The position numbers were made by a program, and so were the translations under genes. Under the pieces are notes generated by a model that was not told the origin of the DNA, did not search any database, and saw only the letters and a program-made list of their open reading frames with translations. Shown piece by piece: positions 5,116-10,175 of a stretch of DNA of 10,175 nt. The stretch is from an uncultured Flavobacteriaceae bacterium (GTDB lineage Bacteria > Bacteroidota > Bacteroidia > Flavobacteriales > Flavobacteriaceae). The stretch spans positions 1 to 10,175 of the forward strand of contig CALZKX010000165.1 in NCBI GenBank assembly GCA_945788155.1, written 5' to 3'. The first letter of the stretch is position 1, and each line of letters opens with the position of its first letter.

Positions 5116-6066
5116 ATGAAGGTATTAGCAAACGACGGGATTTCGCAAAGCGGAATAAATGCCCTTGAAAAGGCTGGTTTTAAAGTAAATACAACTACAG
5201 TAGCACAAGAACAATTGATAAATTATATTAATAAACACGAAATTAGCGTGTTACTGGTTAGAAGTGCTACTAAAGTTAGAAAAGACATTATTGACGCCTG
5301 CCCAAGCATAAAAGTTATTGGTCGTGGTGGTGTTGGTATGGATAATATTGATGTTGCCTACGCCAAAGAAAAAGGCATCAAGGTCATTAACACACCTGCG
5401 GCATCGTCACACTCGGTTGCTGAGTTGGTTTTTGCACATCTTTACGGTTTGGCGCGCTATTTACACAATGCCAACAGGGATATGCCTCTTGAAGGTGATT
5501 CTAGATTTAAAGACCTTAAAAAAGCCTATGCAAAAGGCACAGAATTAAGAGGAAAAACAATTGGTATTCTTGGATTTGGAAGAATTGGTCAAGCTACTGC
5601 AAAAGTGGCCATTGGCTCTGGAATGAATGTGATTGTTTACGATCCGTTTATTGAAGAAGCCAATTTAGAACTAAACTTTTTTGATGGTCAAAAACTAAAT
5701 TTCAATATCAAAACCACAAGTAAGGATGCCGTTTTAAAACAATCCGATTTTATAACACTACATGTTCCTGCTCAAAAAGAGTATGTTATTGGAGCTAGCG
5801 AATTTGAAATAATGAAAGATGGTGTTATTATTGTAAATGCTGCTCGTGGAGGTGTAATAGATGAAGTTGCCCTAATTAATTCTATTGAAACTGGTAAAGT
5901 TGCAAGAGCAGCACTAGATGTTTTTGAAAAAGAACCACAACCAGAAGTACAACTATTAATGAATCCTGCTTTATCGTTGACACCTCATACAGGTGCCGCA
6001 ACCAACGAAGCACAAGATAGAATTGGTACCGAATTAGCTTCGCAAATTATTACCATTTTAAAATAG
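5116..6066 (+). CDS. serA: D-3-phosphoglycerate dehydrogenase, short form
   Basis: This is an NAD-dependent D-2-hydroxyacid dehydrogenase of 316 residues. By position beside serC it is most likely the enzyme that oxidises 3-phosphoglycerate to 3-phosphohydroxypyruvate, the first step of serine synthesis. The Rossmann motif is G153-F-G155-R-I-G158, and D176 at the end of the next strand points to NAD rather than NADP. The catalytic set is R244 in N-A-A-R-G-G, E273 in D-V-F-E-K-E-P and H291 in T-P-H-T-G-A-A. Another mark is G-R-G-G-V-G-M-D-N-I-D near residue 75. The protein ends about 25 residues after the catalytic His and lacks the ACT domain found in E. coli SerA, so serine feedback by that route is not expected. 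A different 2-hydroxyacid substrate cannot be excluded from sequence alone. The gene closes with a strong terminator. Confidence 0.88.
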   Translation: MKVLANDGISQSGINALEKAGFKVNTTTVAQEQLINYINKHEISVLLVRSATKVRKDIIDACPSIKVIGRGGVGMDNIDVAYAKEKGIKVINTPAASSHSVAELVFAHLYGLARYLHNANRDMPLEGDSRFKDLKKAYAKGTELRGKTIGILGFGRIGQATAKVAIGSGMNVIVYDPFIEEANLELNFFDGQKLNFNIKTTSKDAVLKQSDFITLHVPAQKEYVIGASEFEIMKDGVIIVNAARGGVIDEVALINSIETGKVARAALDVFEKEPQPEVQLLMNPALSLTPHTGAATNEAQDRIGTELASQIITILK

Positions 6067-6100
6067 CTAAAAACCTGGCATATTGAAAAATACAAAAAAT

Positions 6101-6127
6101 GTCTTAGCCTATGTTAAGACTTTTTTT
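6101..6127 (+). terminator. Intrinsic terminator of the serC-serA unit
   Basis: GTCTTAGC (6101-6108), loop CTAT, GTTAAGAC (6113-6120) form an 8-bp stem with one G-T pair, followed by seven T (6121-6127). It starts 35 bases after the serA stop. A run of A before the stem means it may also work on the minus strand. Confidence 0.82.
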
Positions 6128-6171
6128 GTACATTGAAAGTCAAAACACATTAACCTTATTAAATTTAAATT

Positions 6172-6810
6172 ATGTCAGGAATTTTAGACTTACTAAACAG
6201 CGATTTAGGAAAAACAATCATTAATGGTGTATCCAACCAAACAGGACAAGACCAAAACAAAACAAGTGGTGTACTAACAATGGCTTTGCCTGTATTGATG
6301 CAAGCCATGAAACGAAATGCAGCAACACCAGAAGGCGCTCAAGGACTGTTAGGAGCGCTTGACAAAAAACACGATGGAAGTATCCTAGACAATCTGGGAG
6401 GCCTTTTTGGAGGAGGTGTTTCAAATGATGTTATGGACGATGGAGGAAAAATTTTAGGTCATGTTTTAGGAAACAAACAACGTAATGTTGAAAACGCTTT
6501 AAGTCAAAAATCTGGAGTGGACGCTGGCTCAGTGTCACAAATCTTAAAAGTGGCCGCACCAATATTAATGGGCGTTTTGGGCAAAGAAAAAAAACAGCAA
6601 CAAGTACAAGACTCAAGTGGTATTGAAAGCTTGTTGGGTGGTTTGTTAAAAGGTAACTCACCTCAGCAAGAACAAAGTTTTCTTGAATCTATGCTTGATG
6701 CCGATGGCGATGGAAGTGTTATTGATGATGTAGCAGGCATGGTTTTGGGTGGAAATAAGAAGAAAGGTGGACTTGGAGGATTGCTAAGCGGTCTTTTTGG
6801 AAAAAAATAA
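6172..6810 (+). CDS. DUF937 domain protein with two internal repeats
   Basis: The protein has 212 residues and belongs by appearance to the DUF937 (YidB-related) family of unknown function. It opens M-S-G-I-L-D-L-L-N-S-D-L-G-K with no signal peptide, so it is probably cytoplasmic. Two copies of one module can be seen. Copy 1 runs from about residue 19 (V-S-N-Q-T-G) through A-L-P-V-L-M-Q-A-M to D64-K-K-H-D68-G-S-I-L-D73. Copy 2 runs from about 107 (A-L-S-Q-K-S-G) through A-A-P-I-L-M-G-V-L to D176-A-D178-G-D180-G-S-V-I-D185. The second site matches the start of a calcium-binding loop (DxDxDG), the first only partly. The end is a Gly/Leu/Lys tail (G-L-G-G-L-L-S-G-L-F-G). It lies alone between two terminators. 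Its role is unknown. Confidence 0.82.
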   Translation: MSGILDLLNSDLGKTIINGVSNQTGQDQNKTSGVLTMALPVLMQAMKRNAATPEGAQGLLGALDKKHDGSILDNLGGLFGGGVSNDVMDDGGKILGHVLGNKQRNVENALSQKSGVDAGSVSQILKVAAPILMGVLGKEKKQQQVQDSSGIESLLGGLLKGNSPQQEQSFLESMLDADGDGSVIDDVAGMVLGGNKKKGGLGGLLSGLFGKK

Positions 6811-6828
6811 TAAGCATTTTCATTTTTT

Positions 6829-6864
6829 AAAAGCTAAGTATCTATAAATGATGCTTAGCTTTTT
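6829..6864 (+). terminator. Intrinsic terminator of the DUF937 gene
   Basis: AAGCTAAGTATC (6831-6842), a 7-base loop TATAAAT, and GATGCTTAGCTT (6850-6861) form a 12-bp stem with one G-T pair, extended by two A-T pairs. The T-rich end (6860-6864) completes a Rho-independent terminator 20 bases after the stop codon. Confidence 0.85.
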
Positions 6865-6883
6865 GTGTTAAATAATTAAGAAC

Positions 6884-6901
6884 TACAAAACCATTTTTGT
6901 A
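6884..6901. repeat. Small inverted repeat before the lipoprotein gene
   Basis: TACAAAA-CCAT-TTTTGTA is a perfect 7-bp inverted repeat with a 4-base loop, 23 bases before the ATG at 6925. It is all A-T apart from one C-G pair, so the RNA hairpin would be weak. It may be an operator or chance. Confidence 0.3.
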
Positions 6902-6924
6902 ACTTTAAAAGAAAAACTAAGAAA

Positions 6925-7356
6925 ATGAAACAAGCACTTTTAATCTTAATAATTTGCTTTGGCATAATTAGTTGTAATACACCAAAAAAAGCAGCTATAA
7001 AAAAAGACACTACTTCTTATGTTGAGGAAGATACCGTTAGAATAGCTAATGACAAATTAGAATACGAAATTATAATTATTGAGCCAGGTTTTAATACATG
7101 GCTACTTAGTATAGCCAAACCCGAAGGGTACTATTCACAAGAATTTATGGAAATTAGAAACAGGATATTGGTTACCGAATGGAACATTAGGGTATTACAA
7201 CCTCAAAGATATGACCCTAATTTGTATGAATTGGAAATCGATTACCAACCAAACATAGATTATGGATATGAGGTAAATTACAAACTTTATAACTATTTTA
7301 TTTATTTTCAATTGTACTATAAACAACAATTATCGGGTTTTTTACCAAGAATTTAG
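6925..7356 (+). CDS. DUF6146-like lipoprotein
   Basis: The protein has 143 residues and starts with a lipoprotein signal: a Lys-2 start, hydrophobic residues 4-15, and a lipobox I-I-S-C with the acylated cysteine at C17. The mature protein is therefore anchored to a membrane. After a Lys/Thr linker (18-35) comes a compact domain rich in Tyr and Ile, with the signature I-D-Y-G-Y-E-V-N-Y-K-L-Y-N-Y-F near residues 111-125, which I associate with the DUF6146 family of Bacteroidota. Its function is unknown. The start is fixed by the signal peptide; the leader before it is A-rich with no Shine-Dalgarno, as usual for the group. The previous gene is closed off by a terminator, so transcription starts anew; only 38 bases separate it from the next gene. 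Confidence 0.85.
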   Translation: MKQALLILIICFGIISCNTPKKAAIKKDTTSYVEEDTVRIANDKLEYEIIIIEPGFNTWLLSIAKPEGYYSQEFMEIRNRILVTEWNIRVLQPQRYDPNLYELEIDYQPNIDYGYEVNYKLYNYFIYFQLYYKQQLSGFLPRI

Positions 7357-7366
7357 CAGAACCCTT

Positions 7367-7374
7367 TATATTTG
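7367..7374 (+). promoter_or_regulatory. -7 box for the DUF6787-like gene unit
   Basis: TATATTTG matches TAnnTTTG exactly and is 20 bases before the ATG at 7395. Transcription would begin close to 7380 with a leader of about 15 bases. A -33 TTTG is not seen at the normal distance; the nearest T-rich run is 7338-7343. If real, this separates the membrane gene unit from the lipoprotein gene. Confidence 0.45.
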
Positions 7375-7375
7375 C

Positions 7376-7394
7376 GACACATTTTTAAAGTGTC
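7376..7394 (+). promoter_or_regulatory. Inverted repeat touching the start codon
   Basis: GACAC (7376-7380) and GTGTC (7390-7394) flank a 9-base AT-only spacer, and the second arm is directly followed by the ATG at 7395. As DNA it could be an operator just downstream of the -7 box; as RNA it would form only if transcription began upstream of 7376. Confidence 0.35.
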
Positions 7395-7904
7395 ATGAAA
7401 AAATTTAAAGAGCGTTGGGAAATTAAGAAAAATTGGCAATTAATTTTCCCTGTTATAGGTATAATTTTGCTTATATACAGTTCATATAAATTAGCGGGAA
7501 TCTTTTTTGATAGACACGAATCATCAAATATCCCACTTTTAATAGGGCTTTCAGTTATTTTTTATTTTCTTCTTTTAAAGTTTTTTCTTTACTGCTTTAA
7601 AAAACTAGAACACAAATGGGTTGTTGAACACAAGTGGGAAATGATACGCATCTTTACTGTATTTGCAATTACCGGAACCGCTTCGGTGTTTATAAGTAAA
7701 CCTATTATGAAAATGATGGGAATTACTAAAGAAAACCTAAATGTGTTTGTATATTGGATCCTTTATATTATTATTGGGTTTGTTTTTTACCAAATCCTAC
7801 TCATTACAATTGCATGGATTTTTGGACAATATGCATTTTTTAAGGATTTTTTAAAAAGATTAGCAAAGCGCATTGGACTTAGTAGTTTAATTAATAAAAA
7901 ATGA
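7395..7904 (+). CDS. DUF6787-like integral membrane protein, duplicated
   Basis: The protein has 169 residues. There are four hydrophobic segments, at about 17-35, 47-66, 86-103 and 117-143, joined by basic links. The C-terminal half (H-K-W-E-M, then A-I-T-G-T-A-S, then F-G-Q-Y-A-F-F, then K-R-I-G-L) fits the DUF6787 family as I know it, whose members are usually about 100 residues. The N-terminal half appears to be a diverged second copy: R7-W-E-I-K-K-N-W14-Q aligns with K74-W-V-V-E-H-K-W81-E. The last residues are basic (L-I-N-K-K). Its stop overlaps the next start by four bases (ATGA), so the two are probably translationally coupled. The function is unknown; the company of a His/Cys-rich protein and a TonB-dependent receptor suggests an envelope or uptake link, which is inference. 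Confidence 0.78.
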   Translation: MKKFKERWEIKKNWQLIFPVIGIILLIYSSYKLAGIFFDRHESSNIPLLIGLSVIFYFLLLKFFLYCFKKLEHKWVVEHKWEMIRIFTVFAITGTASVFISKPIMKMMGITKENLNVFVYWILYIIIGFVFYQILLITIAWIFGQYAFFKDFLKRLAKRIGLSSLINKK

Positions 7905-8233
7905 ACAAATACAAAGAAAGCATCATTTTTAAAAGCCTGATTATCACATTAGTGATGACGCTTTTAGTGCCGTCGTTTGTAAAACTTGCTCATGCGTTCG
8001 AAAATCATAAACATGAAATTTGCGAGACTTCACAAAAGAGACATTATCATGAATTGGATTTAGACTGTGATTTCTATAAATTCAAGTTAAGTACTGCGTT
8101 TAATTTTCAACCAACCGAATTTAACTTTACAGTTTCAACCCAAATTGTTCAAGAGGATAATTTTTACAAATCTTCCTTCAACAATTTACACATTGCCCAA
8201 ACTTCACTTAGAGGCCCTCCTCAATTAATTTAA
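7901..8233 (+). CDS. Small exported His/Cys-rich protein
   Basis: The protein has 110 residues. After a basic start, residues 8-32 form a hydrophobic signal or anchor (I-I-F through V-P-S-F-V-K-L-A-H-A). The following segment concentrates possible metal ligands: H31, H36, H38, C41, H48, H50 and C56, within H-K-H-E-I-C and H-Y-H-E-L-D-L-D-C-D. The second half has no His or Cys until the C-terminal end S-L-R-G-P-P-Q-L-I, which has H97 shortly before it. I recall similar short proteins ending in R-G-P-P directly ahead of TonB-dependent receptors in Flavobacteriaceae, but they have no firm function. Its ATG lies inside the end of the previous gene, and the receptor starts 47 bases after its stop. 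A periplasmic metal-binding role beside the receptor is an inference from the ligands and the context. Confidence 0.75.
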   Translation: MNKYKESIIFKSLIITLVMTLLVPSFVKLAHAFENHKHEICETSQKRHYHELDLDCDFYKFKLSTAFNFQPTEFNFTVSTQIVQEDNFYKSSFNNLHIAQTSLRGPPQLI

Positions 8234-8280
8234 ATCAGATATTACCAAACAAGTATCCATTTAATTTAATAAAAAATAAC

Positions 8281-10175
8281 ATGAAATATTTTATAGGCTG
8301 CATGCTTATATTAGTATCAGCAACTGTGTTTTCGCAAAACACACTAAAAGGAAACATAAAAGATAAAGAAACCAACCTAGCCATTGCATTTGTAAATGTT
8401 TACTTCCCAGAACTTGAAAAAGGCGTTATCTCTAATGAGCAAGGAGATTTCGAGTTCACAGATTTACCTAATGGGAATTACAAATTAGTTGTTTCTGTAA
8501 TTGGTTATGAAACTTACTCAAGTCAAATATATTTGCCAACAATAACCTCTCAGAATATATTATTAGCCCCTTCTGCAATTGAGATGGAAGAAATAATTGT
8601 GTCAACACCTTTTCATAAACTACAAAGTGAAAATGTTATGAAAGTAGAGCGTGTAAAAGTATCTAATTTAAAAGAAATAGGTGCCATAACTTTGTCTGAT
8701 GGTATTGCCAATATTCCAGGAGTAGAAAGTGTTACAACAGGCTTAAGCATTGGTAAACCTGTAATACGAGGCTTAAGCAGTAACAGAGTAGTTGTTTATA
8801 CACAAGGTGTACGGTTAGAAAACCAACAATTTGGTGCTGAACATGGTTTGGGTGTTAGTGATGCTGGAATTGAAAGCGTAGAAGTCATTAAAGGGCCTGC
8901 TTCACTACTCTATGGTAGTGATGCTCTAGGTGGTGTTTTATACTTAAATCCCGAAAAATTTGCATCACAAAACACATCTTCAGGAGATGCAAATTTTAAT
9001 TATTTTTCAAACACTCAAGGGTATTCTACAAATGCTGGTTTTAAATCATCTTCCAATAAATTTAAATACATTATTAGAGGTAGCATTGCAGAACATTCAG
9101 ATTATAAAACTAAAGATTATCGTGTAACAAACACACGTTTTAAAGAACAAGATTTAAAAGCTGCTCTAGGTTATCAAAGCAATTCATTTAAAACGGAGAT
9201 GAGATATAATATTAATAATTTAAAAACTGGTATCCCTGAAGATATTGGTATTCAATCTAGCAGTAAAAGAACTTTGCTTCCATTTCAAAAAGTAACAAAT
9301 CAAGTGCTTAGTTCTAAATCTACTGTATTCTTTAAAAAATCAAGTTTAAACATTAATACAGGGTACATCTATAATGACAGGAAAGAGTTTGAGGAGTTTA
9401 CAATCCCTGAATTGGGTTTTAAATTAAAAACCTTTAATTATGACGTTAAATTCAATGCTCCAAAATGGGGTAAATTTGAAACCATATTTGGTCTTCAAGG
9501 ATTAAACCAAAAAAATATAAATTATGGCGTTGAGGAGTTAATACCAGATGCTACAACAAACGATATTGGTGCGTTAGCTGTATCTCATATTCATTTTAAA
9601 AAAGCCGATGTACAACTAGGTTTGCGATATGATAACAGAGCTATTAAAGTTGTTGATGGTTTACAAAAAAAGTACAATAGCTTTAATGGTGCTTTAGGTA
9701 TTAAAACTAATATTACTAAGCATCTTAGTTCTCGCCTTAATTTAGCTACTGGTTTTAGGGCACCAAATTTGGCCGAACTAACTTCTTATGGAGTGCATGA
9801 AGGAACCAATAGGTTTGAAATTGGGAGTGATAATCTTACTAACGAACAAAATATTCAAACCGATTTAGCTTTGGAATTTAAAAATGAACATATTGAAATT
9901 TTTACCAATGCTTTCTTTAATAAAGTAAAGAATTATATATTCTTATCACCAAATGGTGATGTCATAGATGGTAACGACGTTTACGAATATCTTCAAGATA
10001 ATGCCAAATTATATGGTGGTGAAATTGGACTTCATTTTCATCCTCATCCCCTAGATTGGTTACATATGGAAAGTAGCCTTGAAACCGTTACAGGTAAACA
10101 AGATAATGGTGAAAACTTACCACTTATCCCAGCAACTTCAATTGGCAATACCCTTAGAATTGAGTTTGAAAATAA
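8281..10175 (+). CDS. TonB-dependent receptor, 3' end outside window
   Basis: The frame is open from ATG 8281 to the right edge: 631 complete codons with no stop, so the C-terminal part of the barrel is missing. Residues 1-18 are a signal peptide ending V-F-S-Q. Residues about 21-98 are a carboxypeptidase-regulatory-like domain (F-V-N-V, S-N-E-Q-G-D-F-E-F, V-I-G-Y-E-T-Y). E103-E-I-I-V may act as TonB box. The plug, about 115-225, shows I-R-G-L-S-S-N-R-V-V-V, E187-H188-G, V-E-V-I-K-G-P-A-S-L-L-Y-G-S-D-A-L-G-G-V, and the barrel follows with the F-R-A-P-N-L-A-E-L motif. A His-rich extracellular or strand segment, H585-F-H587-P-H589-P then H595, resembles metal-type receptors such as ZnuD. It is an outer-membrane energy-coupled importer; zinc or copper is the likeliest cargo by these residues and by the neighbour, not proven. 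No SusD-like gene is visible. Confidence 0.92.
   Translation, partial: MKYFIGCMLILVSATVFSQNTLKGNIKDKETNLAIAFVNVYFPELEKGVISNEQGDFEFTDLPNGNYKLVVSVIGYETYSSQIYLPTITSQNILLAPSAIEMEEIIVSTPFHKLQSENVMKVERVKVSNLKEIGAITLSDGIANIPGVESVTTGLSIGKPVIRGLSSNRVVVYTQGVRLENQQFGAEHGLGVSDAGIESVEVIKGPASLLYGSDALGGVLYLNPEKFASQNTSSGDANFNYFSNTQGYSTNAGFKSSSNKFKYIIRGSIAEHSDYKTKDYRVTNTRFKEQDLKAALGYQSNSFKTEMRYNINNLKTGIPEDIGIQSSSKRTLLPFQKVTNQVLSSKSTVFFKKSSLNINTGYIYNDRKEFEEFTIPELGFKLKTFNYDVKFNAPKWGKFETIFGLQGLNQKNINYGVEELIPDATTNDIGALAVSHIHFKKADVQLGLRYDNRAIKVVDGLQKKYNSFNGALGIKTNITKHLSSRLNLATGFRAPNLAELTSYGVHEGTNRFEIGSDNLTNEQNIQTDLALEFKNEHIEIFTNAFFNKVKNYIFLSPNGDVIDGNDVYEYLQDNAKLYGGEIGLHFHPHPLDWLHMESSLETVTGKQDNGENLPLIPATSIGNTLRIEFEN

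Noticed and set aside
5318..5548. Plus-strand frame within serA in another phase
   Set aside because: It is contained in a gene with intact Rossmann and catalytic motifs, so it is a frame shadow.
6221..6661. Two minus-strand frames inside the DUF937 gene
   Set aside because: They mirror the repeated Gly/Leu codons of the real gene and resemble no protein family.
1..10175. CRISPR array, tRNA, rRNA, phage or defence system
   Set aside because: I saw no regularly spaced direct repeats, no cloverleaf-like sequence with a CCA end, and no phage or defence protein among the translated frames.

Overview
The window looks like a piece of chromosome from a marine-type member of the Flavobacteriaceae (Bacteroidota). 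The signs are a low-GC genome, very few Shine-Dalgarno sequences, promoter boxes of the TAnnTTTG type, signal peptides ending in a Gln-Asn style junction, a carboxypeptidase-regulatory-like domain ahead of a TonB-dependent receptor, and several small families (DUF6146, DUF6787) that I know mainly from this group. The species cannot be named from the sequence.

Layout. (1) 104-1582 is a secreted protein with an N-terminal carboxypeptidase-regulatory-like domain. (2) 1583-2402 is an 820-base accessory stretch. It holds the C-terminal remnant of an apparent IS110-family transposase, a coding-like frame with no start codon, a 50-codon membrane-protein gene on the minus strand that is too short for most ORF callers, an imperfect inverted-repeat element, and the terminator of the next gene. 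(3) 2403-2756 (minus) is a two-cluster ferredoxin, divergent from (4) a LuxC-like acyl-CoA reductase at 2834-3892. The 77 bases between them hold two facing -7 boxes that share a perfect 14-base palindrome. (5) serC (3967-5031) and an ACT-less serA-type dehydrogenase (5116-6066) form a serine biosynthesis pair closed by a strong intrinsic terminator. (6) A DUF937 protein built from two repeats (6172-6810) stands alone between two terminators. (7) A DUF6146-like lipoprotein follows (6925-7356). (8) A DUF6787-like membrane protein (7395-7904) overlaps a small His/Cys-rich exported protein (7901-8233) by four bases, and 47 bases later comes a TonB-dependent receptor (8281 to the right edge, incomplete).

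How the genes work together. SerC and SerA catalyse the first two steps from 3-phosphoglycerate to phosphoserine; no serB is present here. Genes 7395-8281 look like one transcription unit. Both the His/Cys-rich protein and the receptor carry histidine clusters, so uptake or handling of a transition metal (zinc or copper) is a reasonable inference but is not proven. The ferredoxin and the acyl-CoA reductase probably share control through overlapping divergent promoters.

Most of the window is ordinary, conserved flavobacterial core. The less expected parts are the small membrane gene and IS remnant at 1600-2056, the palindrome TTTGC-N3/4-GCAAA that recurs at three gene upstream regions, the internal duplications in the DUF937 and DUF6787 proteins, and the putative metal-uptake unit at the right end.
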